Of a stretch of DNA of 64,000 nucleotides, positions 1 through 8,766 are shown one piece after another. The number at the start of each line of letters is the position of its first letter. Position 1 is the first letter of the stretch. Location: positions 26,477 to 90,476 of the forward strand of contig NZ_JADWYO010000019.1 of NCBI RefSeq assembly GCF_022414595.1, given 5' to 3'. The notes under the pieces were generated by a model. That model did no database searches. It had not been told where the DNA came from and saw only the letters and a program-made list of their open reading frames with translations. The stretch is from Streptomyces sp. MUM 203J. Lineage in GTDB: Bacteria; Actinomycetota; Actinomycetes; Streptomycetales; Streptomycetaceae. The position numbers and the translations under genes were made by a program.

Positions 1-1165
1 CCAGCTTCGCCATCCGGAACTCCTCCAGGACCGTCTCGCACGCGTCCCGCACCAACGCGTCGTCCGCGGCGCAGCGTTTGGCGTGCCACTGGATCACCAG
101 CATCAGCTGGCCGCCGCCCGCCGTGTGGCTGAGCGCCGCCTTCACCGGGGCGCCGAGCTGCCGCAGCCGGTCGATGACTGCGGCCTCCATGCCGAAGCCC
201 AGCAGCACGGACTGCTCGTGACCGGGCCCGGAGACGGCCTGGAGGATCGCGCCCTCGCGGGCGGTGATCCCGGTGACCCTGATGACCGGCAGCCCGGGGT
301 GTGCCCGGCCCTGGTAGCCGAGGAACTCGGGGGTCGACGCGGGCCCGTCCGGGTTCTCCGGGAGGATGTCGGCCAGCAGCTCGCCCTCCAGCACGTACTC
401 GGCCTGCGGGACGCACTCCGCCTCGACCGTCCGGCACGGCGTCACTTCCACGGGCGCCCCGCCCAGAGCCCCTGCCACCGCCAGCTCGTCCAGCTCCGGC
501 GGCACCAGCGAGGCCGGGCACGTCGAGGCGAGCAGCACGGCGGGCGGCAGGCCCAGGTGCACGGCGACCGGCAGCGGTTCGCCCCGCCGCCGCGCCGCCT
601 GGTGTGCGCGCTCCAGGTCGCGGCCGGGCACCATCCAGATCGTCAGAAGGTCGGGCCCGCGCACGCACATGCGGTGCACGGACAGGTTCCGCACGCCGGT
701 GTCCGGGTCGGTGGCCAGGACCGCGCCGAGCGTCAGATACGGCCCGGCGTCCTCGTCCGTGAGCACCGGGACCGGCAGCCTGGTCAGGTCCGGCGGGTAC
801 GAGGTGCGCGGCCATCTGGACGGGTCCGCCGCCGGCACCGGGGCCACCGGCGAGGCCACCGCGTCCAGCAGCCGCCAGGGCAGCTCCGCCGGGGTGAGCC
901 CGAGCAGCGCGGCGGCCCGCTCTCGGGTGCCGTACAGGCCCATCAGCACCGCCCCCGCCTCGCCGGACTCGGTGGTGACCTGCTCGAACAGGACGGCGGG
1001 CCCGGGCCCGGTGGGCGGCGGGGCAGGTACCCCGGCCCACCGGGCGTACCGGGAGGAGACCCCGTACCGGGCGGGGACCTCCTCCCGCACCCGCACCAGG
1101 CCGCCGGGCATCGAGTCGAGCGCGGCGAGCGCGGTACGCAGGTCGGCGAGGTTCCGCCGGGTCAC
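1..1165 (-). CDS. UbiD-family decarboxylase, 3' end off the left edge
   Basis: Non-oxidative (de)carboxylase of the UbiD family, which uses prenylated FMN on aromatic or unsaturated acids. Translation of the minus strand from the GTG at 1165 gives family hallmarks: SVHRM near residue 165, PVEVTPCRTVEAECVPQAEY followed by VLEGE, then FLGYQGR and ITAREGAILQA. About 388 residues are present and the C-terminus lies beyond base 1. The GTG start overlaps the TGA of the upstream cupin-chorismate mutase gene (GTGA), so the two are probably translationally coupled. No UbiX flavin prenyltransferase is visible in the window. Its substrate is unknown; the context suggests a chorismate-derived acid. Family call firm, role inferred. 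Confidence 0.85.
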   Translation of the reverse strand, partial: MTRRNLADLRTALAALDSMPGGLVRVREEVPARYGVSSRYARWAGVPAPPPTGPGPAVLFEQVTTESGEAGAVLMGLYGTRERAAALLGLTPAELPWRLLDAVASPVAPVPAADPSRWPRTSYPPDLTRLPVPVLTDEDAGPYLTLGAVLATDPDTGVRNLSVHRMCVRGPDLLTIWMVPGRDLERAHQAARRRGEPLPVAVHLGLPPAVLLASTCPASLVPPELDELAVAGALGGAPVEVTPCRTVEAECVPQAEYVLEGELLADILPENPDGPASTPEFLGYQGRAHPGLPVIRVTGITAREGAILQAVSGPGHEQSVLLGFGMEAAVIDRLRQLGAPVKAALSHTAGGGQLMLVIQWHAKRCAADDALVRDACETVLEEFRMAKL

Positions 1166-1854
1166 GCGCGTCCCCCGGGGGCGGCGCCCTCCCGGCGCTC
1201 CGCGAGCCGGTCCAGCTGGAGGCCGGTCAGCTCGTCGATGAGGGTGCGGTAGGTGGCCTCCGCGATGCCCGGCGGCATCCCGCGCTCCTCCGCGAGCGCG
1301 CGCACCCGGGCCACGACCTCCTCGACGCGGCCCTTGGAGCGGACGGCGACCTCGTCGTTCTTGTGCTCCGTCAGAGTGCGTACCACGTCGGTGCGTTCGG
1401 CGAGCAGGCTGACGATCCGGCCGTCCAGTACGTCGATGGAGCGCCGCAGCTCGCTGATCGCCGCGTCGCCGGTGGACGTGACGGGTGCGGGTACCCGGTC
1501 GACGACGTACACGACGGTGGGCTCGCCGTCGGCACCCTGCGAGCGGTGCCGCTCGTCGTCGGGGATGACGAAGCCCATGCCCGGACGGCAGGGCACCGAC
1601 CGGTCGTCGAAGTGGATGGTGAACTCGCCCTGCAGCACGTAGCCCTGGTGGCCGCGCAGGCACCACTCGTGCTCGTCGAAGCCGGCGGGCAGCTCCATCA
1701 GCCGGACCCGCAGATCACCGGCGTAGGCGATCTTCACCCGCCCGTCGGCGCCGGGCTTGTGCCAGGCCTCCCACGGGATGCTGTCGAAGTCGATGCCCAC
1801 GAGGACGGGCAGGGCCTGCTCCGGGGCGGCGGCGGGCTGGGCGGTCGTGGTCAT
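1162..1854 (-). CDS. Cupin - chorismate mutase (AroQ type) fusion
   Basis: 230-residue two-domain protein. Residues 20-120 form a single cupin barrel with likely metal ligands in EHEW (61-64), H69, E77 and H103. Residues 130-220 are an AroQ-type helical chorismate mutase (ISELRRSIDVLDGRIVSLLA, then the R/K pattern of the family). The expected mutase reaction is chorismate to prephenate. In bacilysin synthesis a cupin (BacB) acts after prephenate decarboxylation, so the fusion may link these steps; this is inference and BacB is a double cupin. The start ATG has an upstream GGAGG with long (about 11 nt) spacing. It lies 41 bp after the flavoprotein gene and overlaps the UbiD gene by 4 bp. Confidence 0.85.
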   Translation of the reverse strand: MTTTAQPAAAPEQALPVLVGIDFDSIPWEAWHKPGADGRVKIAYAGDLRVRLMELPAGFDEHEWCLRGHQGYVLQGEFTIHFDDRSVPCRPGMGFVIPDDERHRSQGADGEPTVVYVVDRVPAPVTSTGDAAISELRRSIDVLDGRIVSLLAERTDVVRTLTEHKNDEVAVRSKGRVEEVVARVRALAEERGMPPGIAEATYRTLIDELTGLQLDRLAERREGAAPGGRA

Positions 1855-1895
1855 GGGGTGTCTTACCTCCGGGAGGTTTCGGGGTCGCGAGAGGT

Positions 1896-2591
1896 TCACG
1901 AGGGGGTGGACGTGATCGGGGACTGCGCCGCGGGCATCCCGCGGCGGCGCCGGATCCGTTCGTTGAGGTCGAGCCGGGGCAGCGGCGGGCGGCCGGTGAC
2001 CTCCTGGTGTGCCCTGAGCATCTCGGCCATGTCGACCATCCGGTGGACCATGCGCTCCAGCGCGTCCAGGCCCTCCGTGTCGTGCAGGCCCGGCTCCGGC
2101 GAGGTGTTGCGCATCAGGACCGGGAAGCCGCTGCCGACCAGGATCATGCGGTTGAGCAGCAGGTTGTTGACGAGCTGGTCGTGCACGGCCGAGTCGCTGT
2201 AGCGGCGGCCGGTGACGATGATCCCGCCGACCTTGTCGGCCAGCGGGCGCTCGAAGCGCAGATAGCCCACACCCGCGCGCTCGATGAAGATCTGCATCAG
2301 GTGGGCCAGGCCGAAGCCGTGCACGGGCACCGCGTAGATGATCCCGTCGGCCTGTTTCATCTTCTCGACGATGCCGGGCATGTCGTCCGGCAGCGCGCAC
2401 GGGTTCAGGCGGTTGTTGCAGTCGCCGCAGGGGCTGCACGGCGAGATGCGGTGCTCACGCAGCCGGACGGCGTGGAACTCGGCGCCCCGTGACCGCACCA
2501 GCTCACCCGCGTGGTCGAGGGCCAGGTCGGTGTTGCCCCCGGCCCGTTCGGAACCGGATATACCGAGAATGACGGCACGTTCTTTTCGCAC
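1896..2591 (-). CDS. NAD(P)H-dependent FMN reductase / iron-sulfur flavoprotein-like protein
   Basis: 231-residue flavodoxin-fold protein of the NADPH-dependent FMN reductase superfamily. It begins RAVILGISGSERAGGNTD, the FMN phosphate loop. Four cysteines, C52, C55, C58 and C65, fit the C-x2-C-x2-C-xn-C pattern of iron-sulfur flavoproteins (Isf), so an Fe-S centre is possible. PVHGFGLAHLMQIFIERAG follows as in the family. GTG 2591 is preferred over the ATG at 2615 because GGGGGAG lies 7 nt before it. It may supply reduced flavin or electrons to a cluster enzyme; proximity to the prFMN-dependent UbiD is suggestive only. Confidence 0.8.
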   Translation of the reverse strand: MRKERAVILGISGSERAGGNTDLALDHAGELVRSRGAEFHAVRLREHRISPCSPCGDCNNRLNPCALPDDMPGIVEKMKQADGIIYAVPVHGFGLAHLMQIFIERAGVGYLRFERPLADKVGGIIVTGRRYSDSAVHDQLVNNLLLNRMILVGSGFPVLMRNTSPEPGLHDTEGLDALERMVHRMVDMAEMLRAHQEVTGRPPLPRLDLNERIRRRRGMPAAQSPITSTPS

Positions 2592-2612
2592 TGTGTCTCT
2601 CCCCCGTGATGG

Positions 2613-2652
2613 CACGGGCGGCGGGCGAGAACCGGGACGCCCGCCGCCCGTG
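2613..2652 (-). terminator. Perfect 14-bp GC stem-loop between trpB-like and flavoprotein genes
   Basis: CACGGGCGGCGGGC (2613-2626) pairs exactly with GCCCGCCGCCCGTG (2639-2652) around a 12-nt loop. No U-run follows on the minus strand, so it is either a GC-type terminator or attenuator, or an mRNA processing or stability element inside the operon. Confidence 0.5.
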
Positions 2653-2660
2653 GTCCCGAT

Positions 2661-2700
2661 CGGTTCGGTCCAGGTCGGTTCGGTCCAGAACGGTCGGTCC
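2661..2700. repeat. 15-bp tandem repeat, two and a half copies
   Basis: CGGTTCGGTCCAGGT at 2661-2675 is followed directly by CGGTTCGGTCCAGAA at 2676-2690 and a shortened copy CGGTCGGTCC at 2691-2700. It lies in the only sizeable gap of the left operon. Function unknown; it could be a protein site or slippage product. Confidence 0.7.
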
Positions 2701-2708
2701 CTGCGGGA

Positions 2709-4013
2709 TCAGTCCTGGAGCTTGCCTGCGAAGTAGTCGATGTACGCCTGCATGTCGAAGTGGCCGTGTCCGGACAGGGTGAAGAGCACGGTCCGCTCCT
2801 CGCCCGCCTCCCGGGCCGCCAGCGCCTCGTCGATGGCGGCCCGCACCGCGTGCGTGGACTCGGGCGCCGGGACGATGCCCTCGTTGCGCGCGAAGGTCAC
2901 GCCCGCCTCGAAGCACGCGGTCTGCGGTACGGCCCGCGCCTCCAGCAGGTCCGCCTCCTTCAGGGCGCTGACGATCGGCGCCATGCCGTGGTAGCGCAGC
3001 CCGCCCGCGTGGATGCTGGGCGGCCGGAAGTCGTGGCCGAGGGTGTGCATCTTGGTGAGCGGGGTGAGGCCCGCGGTGTCCCCGAAGTCATAGTCGTAGC
3101 TGCCCTTGGTCATGGACGGGCAGGACGACGGCTCAACGGCCACCGCCCGCACCGGCCGGCCGCCGCCCAGCTGCTCCCGCAGGAACGGGAGGGCCAGGCC
3201 GCCGAAGTTGGAGCCGCCGCCCGCGGCGCCGATCACCACGTCCGGGTAGTCCTCGGCCATCTCCATCTGGAGCAGGGCCTCCTGGCCGATGATCGTCTGG
3301 TGCATCAGCACATGGTTGAGGACCGACCCCAGGGCGTACTTCGCGGTGCCGCCGCTCTTCAGCGCCGCCTCCACCGCCTCCGAGATGGCCAGTCCCAGGC
3401 TGCCGGTGGAGTCCGGGTCCTCGGCCAGCGCGGCCCGGCCCGCCTCGGTCAGCTCGCTAGGGCTGGCGGTGACGCTGGCGCCGAAGGTCTCCATCAGGCC
3501 GCGCCGGTAGGGCTTCTGCTGGTAGCTGACCTTGACCATGTAGACCTCGCACTCGAGGCCGAAGTAGGAGCAGGCCAGGGCGAGGGAGCTGCCCCACTGC
3601 CCGGCGCCCGTCTCCGTGGTGAGCTTCCCGACGCCTGCCCGCTGGTTGTAGTAGGCCTGCGGGACGGCCGTGTTGGGCTTGTGGCTGCCGGCCGGGCTGA
3701 CGCCCTCGTACTTGAAGTAGATCCGCGCCGGGGTGTCCAGCGCCTTCTCCAGCCGCCGCGCCCTGATCAGCGGGGCGGGCCGCCACTGCCGGTACACGTC
3801 CAGGACGGCACCGGGTATGTCGACGTCCGGGGCGGTGCTGAACTCCTGGGCGATCAGCTCGGCCGGGAACAGCGGCTCCAGGTCCGCTTCGGTGAGCGGC
3901 TCCTTGGTGCCGGGGTGCAGCATGGGCGGCAGCCCGGCGGGAAGGTCGGGGACCACGTTGTACCAGGTGGTGGGGATGCGGTCCTCGGGGAGCAGGAACT
4001 TCGTGTGCGTCAT
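2709..4013 (-). CDS. TrpB2-type tryptophan synthase beta-like PLP enzyme
   Basis: 434-residue fold-type II PLP enzyme of the TrpB2 group, recognised by its long N-terminal extension. The PLP lysine is K112 in [20 protein letters not shown] (132-140) is the alpha-subunit-coupling/loop motif, and [11 protein letters not shown] binds the cofactor phosphate. TrpB-type enzymes join a nucleophile to the aminoacrylate formed from serine. No trpA or trpC is nearby, so it probably makes a non-standard beta-substituted amino acid or handles an aromatic precursor in this cluster; a role as a spare tryptophan synthase cannot be excluded. Its ATG overlaps the stop of the upstream MFS gene by 4 bp. Confidence 0.88.
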   Translation of the reverse strand: MTHTKFLLPEDRIPTTWYNVVPDLPAGLPPMLHPGTKEPLTEADLEPLFPAELIAQEFSTAPDVDIPGAVLDVYRQWRPAPLIRARRLEKALDTPARIYFKYEGVSPAGSHKPNTAVPQAYYNQRAGVGKLTTETGAGQWGSSLALACSYFGLECEVYMVKVSYQQKPYRRGLMETFGASVTASPSELTEAGRAALAEDPDSTGSLGLAISEAVEAALKSGGTAKYALGSVLNHVLMHQTIIGQEALLQMEMAEDYPDVVIGAAGGGSNFGGLALPFLREQLGGGRPVRAVAVEPSSCPSMTKGSYDYDFGDTAGLTPLTKMHTLGHDFRPPSIHAGGLRYHGMAPIVSALKEADLLEARAVPQTACFEAGVTFARNEGIVPAPESTHAVRAAIDEALAAREAGEERTVLFTLSGHGHFDMQAYIDYFAGKLQD

Positions 4014-5305
4014 GTCTGCTTTCCGGTGGGTGATGCGGTGGTTGATGCCGTGTCCGACGGGTGCGTCGGCTCGGTGGCGGGCGCGGCGGCGGGGGAGTTC
4101 CTGACCCGCAGCAGCGCGAAGGCGGCGATGCCCACGAGGGGGCAGGCCAGCAGGGTGAAGAAGACCGGCCCGTGGCCCTGGAACTGCCAGAGGGTGCCGA
4201 GTCCCACGGGGACGACCAGGCGGGCGACGCCCAGCACGAACCCGTTGAGCGCCATGAGACTGCCGACGCGGCGCTTGTCGGCGTGGTCCGCGATGTAGGT
4301 GGGCACGACGACGGAGGCGATGATCTCTCCGAGCGTCCATACGACGGTGGACAGCAGGATCGCGGGCAGCGAGAAGAAGAACGCGATGGCCGCCATGCCG
4401 GCCGCCCAGAGCAGACCGGACACGACGAGCAGGGACTTCGTCCCGTACCGGGGGATCCGCTTCTCGGCGACGAGACCGAGGCCGACCACGACGACGCTGT
4501 TGATGGTGTAGACGACGCCGACGAGGCTCGCGGACTCGTCGAGGACGGTGGTGATGGCCAGCGGCAGGGTGTACTCGATGCCGATGAGGGGGGCGACGTA
4601 GAAGAAGGAGATCAGCACGAGCGCCAGCACATGCCCGTGCCCGGTCCACGCCTTCCCGGCCCCGGCCTCGGCGGGGCTCCGCGCCTGCCGCCCCGCGCCC
4701 TCGTCCTCACTCCCGCCCCGGCCCTCGCCCCGCGCTCGGTCCGCCGGGACCCACACCGCGATGAGCGCCGCGCACAGCAGCCCGGCGACGATGTTCCCGG
4801 CGAACATGACGTGGTACGAGTAGGCCGCGGCCACCCCGCCGAGCAGCGGCCCGATGCCCATGCCCAGGTTGTTGCCGATGTAGCTGACGGTGTACGCGAA
4901 GGGGCGCTGCTCGGGCGTCGTGAGGTCCGCGATCAGGGTGTTGGACGCCGGGCCGAACATGCCCATGCCGACCAGGGCGGCGAACAGCAGCGCCGTGTAC
5001 GTCCACGGCGGCCCGTCCAGGGTGGCCAGGCCGAGATACCCGGCCGCGTTCAGCAGGAGCGCGGTCAGCAGCGCCGGGCGGCGGCCCCGCAGGTCGCACA
5101 GCGGGCCGCTGAGGAGACTGCCGACGAGCAGTCCCGTGCTGCCGACCGAGATCATCAGCCCAGCCTGGCCCGGGCTGAGGTCCTTGCCCCGCACCAGGTA
5201 GACGGTGAGCAGCGGGAAGACGAACATCCCGGCCCGGTTGACGAAGGCGGCGAGGAACAGCACCCGCAGCGCGAGCGGTAACTCCCTGAATCTCGTCATC
5301 CACAC
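4010..5305 (-). CDS. MFS transporter (drug/metabolite efflux type)
   Basis: 431-residue, 12-helix major facilitator protein with a cytoplasmic central loop rich in charged residues (about 195-225). The signature [10 protein letters not shown] follows helix 2. It lies between the ATP-grasp ligase (6 bp upstream) and the TrpB-like gene (4-bp overlap), the same neighbourhood that BacE has in bacilysin clusters, so product export or self-protection is likely. The start could be GTG 5305 or ATG 5299 ([11 protein letters not shown] follows); neither has a strong ribosome binding site, consistent with coupling to the upstream gene. Confidence 0.88.
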   Translation of the reverse strand: MWMTRFRELPLALRVLFLAAFVNRAGMFVFPLLTVYLVRGKDLSPGQAGLMISVGSTGLLVGSLLSGPLCDLRGRRPALLTALLLNAAGYLGLATLDGPPWTYTALLFAALVGMGMFGPASNTLIADLTTPEQRPFAYTVSYIGNNLGMGIGPLLGGVAAAYSYHVMFAGNIVAGLLCAALIAVWVPADRARGEGRGGSEDEGAGRQARSPAEAGAGKAWTGHGHVLALVLISFFYVAPLIGIEYTLPLAITTVLDESASLVGVVYTINSVVVVGLGLVAEKRIPRYGTKSLLVVSGLLWAAGMAAIAFFFSLPAILLSTVVWTLGEIIASVVVPTYIADHADKRRVGSLMALNGFVLGVARLVVPVGLGTLWQFQGHGPVFFTLLACPLVGIAAFALLRVRNSPAAAPATEPTHPSDTASTTASPTGKQT

Positions 5306-5311
5306 GGGCGT

Positions 5312-6544
5312 TCAGTCCCGCTCGGTCTCGACGCGGAAGGCGTCCCGGACGGTCTTGAACCGGGCCCGGACGTCCTCGAAGTCGGTGCCCTCGCAGACGT
5401 ACCAGCCCAGGACGTCGTTCGACCGGGTGGGCGGGGCGAGCACGTCCCCGACCGACTTCCAGACGTCCGCGTCGAGCACGGAGTCGAGCGTCATCAGGTC
5501 CTCGCGGGTCGAGATCCCGGTGATCCGCCCGTACTTGTCGGAGCCGAGGTACTCGGTGCCGATCTCAGGACCGAGACGGGCGGCGGGCCGGTGGGACGGG
5601 TCCAGCTCCAGCCGGCACCACTCGCCCGCCAGGTTGATGCCGCGCCCGGCCTCGACGGCGGGCACGATCGACCCGCCACCGGCCCGCGCCCCGGCCTCCC
5701 CGAAGACCACCTCGCCGTCGTCCCGCAGGAAGAACTCCGCGTGCGAGACGCCCGTACGCATCCCGAAGCCGCGCAGCACGACGGCGTTCAGGTCCAGGAT
5801 CCGCTGCTCGCGCTCCGAGATGCCGTGCTTCCGGGAGATCGTCCCGCCCGGCTCGTCGGCGTACTCCAGGACGGAGTAGGTGTACTGCGAGAGCTGTTCG
5901 AAGACGATCTCGCCGTTCTGCATCAGCGCGTCGACGTGGTACTCGGCGCCGCTGACGAACTCCTCGACGCGGTACTCGTGCCGGTCGTCGCCCATCTCCC
6001 GCCAGACCGCGTCCAGATGGCCGCGGTCGTCGACCCGGTAGGTGTCGCCGCAGGCCCAGCCCGCGTACGGCTTCACGACGACCGGGTACCCGACCTCCTC
6101 CGCGAACTCCGCCACGGCACCGACCGTGTCGGGCCGCACCGACCGGGCGACCCGGATGCCCAGTTCCTCGGCCCTGCGGTGCATGACGTTCTTGTCGCGG
6201 AAGTTGAGCGCCTCGTCCGGGGTGAGCCCCGGGATGCCGTGGTCGCGGCGGCAGCGGGCGGCGGGCAGGACGTCGCCTTCGAAGAGCGGGAAGATCCGCT
6301 CGATGCGGTGCTCCGCGACGATGTGGCCGACCGCGGCCCGCACGGAGGCCGCGTCCTCCAGGTCGGCGTGGTACCGGGGCAGTTCCGCGGCCTCGGGGGC
6401 CTCCCAGCCCTCGGGGAGCAGGACGACGGTGCGGACGCCGAGCCCGGCCGCGGCGTCGACGACGGCGCGGAACTGCGCGGTGTAGCGGCCGGCGGCGGGG
6501 CGGTAGACGACGAGGACGGAGCGGTGGTCTTGCGTCTGGTCCAT
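5312..6544 (-). CDS. ATP-grasp amino acid/peptide ligase, BacD-like
   Basis: 410-residue carboxylate-amine ligase. An N-terminal preATP domain (VLVVYRPAAGRYTAQF) is followed by the ATP-grasp fold: FRDKNVMHRRAEELGI, GYPVVVKPYAGWACGDTYRV (ATP lysine), then VSHAEFFLRDDGEVVFGEAG with the metal-binding acid residues and ARAGGGSI. This layout is shared with L-amino acid ligases such as BacD. Expected reaction: ATP-dependent amide bond formation, yielding ADP and phosphate. It is 35 bp downstream of the B3/4 gene and 6 bp upstream of an MFS pump. Substrates cannot be read from the sequence. Confidence 0.87.
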   Translation of the reverse strand: MDQTQDHRSVLVVYRPAAGRYTAQFRAVVDAAAGLGVRTVVLLPEGWEAPEAAELPRYHADLEDAASVRAAVGHIVAEHRIERIFPLFEGDVLPAARCRRDHGIPGLTPDEALNFRDKNVMHRRAEELGIRVARSVRPDTVGAVAEFAEEVGYPVVVKPYAGWACGDTYRVDDRGHLDAVWREMGDDRHEYRVEEFVSGAEYHVDALMQNGEIVFEQLSQYTYSVLEYADEPGGTISRKHGISEREQRILDLNAVVLRGFGMRTGVSHAEFFLRDDGEVVFGEAGARAGGGSIVPAVEAGRGINLAGEWCRLELDPSHRPAARLGPEIGTEYLGSDKYGRITGISTREDLMTLDSVLDADVWKSVGDVLAPPTRSNDVLGWYVCEGTDFEDVRARFKTVRDAFRVETERD

Positions 6545-6579
6545 GGGGATCTCCGGATCTCTGCGGGCTGGGGGCGTGG

Positions 6580-7344
6580 TCAGCGGACGGCCGTGGCCGC
6601 CGGCGCGGTGAACAGCTCGCCGGACGGCGCGGCGCGGTCCAGGACGAGGGGCTGCTCCCGCCGCCCGTCCGCCGTCGCACCGGACCCGGTCCCGTCCAGT
6701 ACGTCCGCGAGCCGCGCCAGCGCCTCCTCCACCCCGGCGCGTCCGCCCTCGTGCACCGCCTCGACGGTCAGGAGCAGCCTGCGGCGCCCGCGGTCGGTCT
6801 TGATCACGTCGCTCTGCCGCCAGTTCCACCTCCGCGAGTGAGCCCGCCCCCGGCTGTCGGCGTAGACGACCTCACCGGGTTCCGGGTGCTCGGGGGCCTC
6901 GGGCGCGCCGAGCGGCAGATAGACCTCGCCGCCGTCGGCGGGCCGCACCGCCAGGGTGCCGTCGATGTCGCCCACGTCGCAGGAGGCGACGGGCAGCCGG
7001 ACGGCGAGCGAGACGGCGTTGCAGAGGTCGACGAGGGCGTTGATACGGGGCAGCCGGTCGCCCTTGGCCACCCGCCGCAGCAGCGACTCGGCCGCGCAGG
7101 GGTAGCGGTTGGGGTTGACGTCGAAGGCCCGGTAGGTGTCCCGCCAGGCGGCCACCGTCGGCAGCGCGGCCACGTCGGCCTTGCCGAGCGCCCTCGCGTG
7201 CAGGGCGTCCTCCGCGTCGGTGAGCAGCGCCTCCACGGCGGGCTCGGCCCCCGCGACGTCGATCGCCGGTACGGCGATGAGGCCGAGGGCGTAGTGGGGG
7301 GCGCGCTCGTGGATCCGCGGGTCGACGGTGACCGTCAGGGGCAT
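6580..7344 (-). CDS. Free-standing B3/4 (phenylalanyl-tRNA synthetase editing-type) domain protein
   Basis: 254-residue protein of the B3/4 family. The core is visible as WRDTYRAFDVNPNRYPCAAE, SLLRRVAKGDRLPRINALVD, LCNAVSLAVRLPVASCD and EVVYADSRGRAHSRRWNWRQS. In PheT the B3/4 domain hydrolyses Tyr-tRNA(Phe); stand-alone members have been linked to deacylation of mischarged tRNA. Here it is the first gene of the second half of the cluster, next to a peptide-bond ligase and with prephenate-derived chemistry nearby. A protective role against charging of a Phe/Tyr analogue is a reasonable inference, not shown. The C-terminal 40 residues look unstructured. Confidence 0.82.
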   Translation of the reverse strand: MPLTVTVDPRIHERAPHYALGLIAVPAIDVAGAEPAVEALLTDAEDALHARALGKADVAALPTVAAWRDTYRAFDVNPNRYPCAAESLLRRVAKGDRLPRINALVDLCNAVSLAVRLPVASCDVGDIDGTLAVRPADGGEVYLPLGAPEAPEHPEPGEVVYADSRGRAHSRRWNWRQSDVIKTDRGRRRLLLTVEAVHEGGRAGVEEALARLADVLDGTGSGATADGRREQPLVLDRAAPSGELFTAPAATAVR

Positions 7345-7424
7345 GGGAAGTCCTCGCGTACGGGGTGTTGGGGACGGGTGACGACCCGTCCGACGCTAGG
7401 GCGGCCGGGGCCGCCTGCTTGTGA

Positions 7425-7454
7425 CCACTTCCGGCCGGTCGCGGGGAGCCACTT
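7425..7454. promoter_or_regulatory. CCACTT direct repeat (24-bp period), candidate MocR site
   Basis: CCACTT at 7425-7430 and 7449-7454, with CCGGCCGG between them. The same element with the same 24-bp period occurs at the MocR regulator start (15631-15660). It sits about 80 bp upstream of the B3/4 gene start, in the 192-bp gap that separates the two halves of the cluster. Confidence 0.5.
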
Positions 7455-7536
7455 GGGCCCGTGTCCGGGCTGTGCCCGGCCCCCGCCGTCCCGCCGTGGG
7501 AGACCCCCTGCTCGAAGAGACCGGGGGAGCGCGCCC

Positions 7537-8766
7537 TCAGGCGCCGGGCGGGCTCGTGTTCCAGCCTGTCCGTGCGGTCGCCGCCGTAAGCAGCCCGCCC
7601 AGCAGGGCGACGCCCGCACCCACCGGCCCCAGGGCCTGCAGGGCCCCGCCGCCGCCGTGCGTGAGCATCTGGCCGCCTAGGAAGCCGCCCAGCGCGATGC
7701 CCGCGAACGTCGCGGACGAGTTCAGCGACAGCAGCAGCGGCCCGGAGCCCGGGTCCACCGAGAACAGCCGGTGCTGCTGCGGCGGCTGCGTGGCCATCGC
7801 GGTCACCCCCCACACCGCCATGGCCAGTCCCGCCCCCACCATGCCCTCCCGGGCGTACGGGAGGGACACCAGGACCAGGACCAGTCCGCCCAGCGCCGCC
7901 AGCAGCACCGGCACCGCGCCCGCCTTGTCCGTCGCCCGCCCGCCCAGCGCCGTACCGGCGACACCGGTCACGCCGAAGACCAGGAGCAGCAGGGACAGTC
8001 GCGTACCGTCCCCGCCCGTCGCGGGGGCGAGCACCGCCCCGATGTAGGTGAGGGCCAGATACCCGCCCGTCATGAACAGTAGGGTCGTCAGGACGGTCAC
8101 CAGCACCCGCCGGTCCCGTGCCGGGGCGAGCCGCGCGGCAAGCCCGGGCGCGGCCGGCAGCCGCACCTGCGGCAGGCACAGCGCCACGGCTCCCGCACAG
8201 ACCACGCCGAGTCCCGCCAGCAGCCAGAACGTCGCCTGCCAGCTCACCCCCGCCGCGAGCCAGGTCCCGAACGGCACCCCCGCCACGGTCGACGCCGACA
8301 GTCCGCCGAGGACCACCGCGAGCGCCCGCCCGCGCCGCTCGGGCGCGGCCAGGAACCCGGCCGTGGCGGAGGCCGCCGGAATGTACAGGGCGGCACTGGC
8401 GGCCGTGGCGACCCGGGCCGCGAGCAGCAGGCCCAGCGAGGGCGCGAGCGCCGATGCCAGGTTGCCGAGGGCGAAGCCGAGCAGCGAGATCAGCAGGACG
8501 GTACGGCGTTCGAGCCGCCCGGTGAGCGCCCCCAGCACCGGCGCGAGCACGGCGTAGGTGAGCGCGAAGACGGTGCTGACCCACCCGGCGGCGGCGATGC
8601 TCGTGCCCAGGTCACGGGCCACCTCCGGCAGAACCCCCGCGACCACGAAGGTGTCGGTGCCGATCGCGAAGGCCCCGACGGCGAGCACCGGCAGCACCCC
8701 GCCCCGCCCCGTGGGAGACGCTCCCGGGGCCGTCCCGGCGGCCGGAGCCGTACCGGCTGCGGTCAT
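7537..8766 (-). CDS. MFS transporter, arabinose-efflux (DHA1) type
   Basis: 409-residue, 12-helix permease. After a Gly/Ala-rich N-terminus it reads VLPVLAVGAFAIGTDTFVVA, with the DHA1 feature GVLPEVARDLG and loop 2-3 GALTGRLERR. Such proteins export drugs, sugars or amino acids. Its ATG overlaps the amidohydrolase stop (ATGA). It is the last gene of the first transcription unit and the second exporter of the cluster; two pumps may handle product and intermediate separately. Confidence 0.87.
   Translation of the reverse strand: MTAAGTAPAAGTAPGASPTGRGGVLPVLAVGAFAIGTDTFVVAGVLPEVARDLGTSIAAAGWVSTVFALTYAVLAPVLGALTGRLERRTVLLISLLGFALGNLASALAPSLGLLLAARVATAASAALYIPAASATAGFLAAPERRGRALAVVLGGLSASTVAGVPFGTWLAAGVSWQATFWLLAGLGVVCAGAVALCLPQVRLPAAPGLAARLAPARDRRVLVTVLTTLLFMTGGYLALTYIGAVLAPATGGDGTRLSLLLLVFGVTGVAGTALGGRATDKAGAVPVLLAALGGLVLVLVSLPYAREGMVGAGLAMAVWGVTAMATQPPQQHRLFSVDPGSGPLLLSLNSSATFAGIALGGFLGGQMLTHGGGGALQALGPVGAGVALLGGLLTAATARTGWNTSPPGA

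Noticed and set aside
83..1252. Long + strand ORFs over the UbiD gene
   Set aside because: Low-complexity Arg/Pro/Gly translations, antisense to a recognisable UbiD protein; typical high-GC shadow frames.
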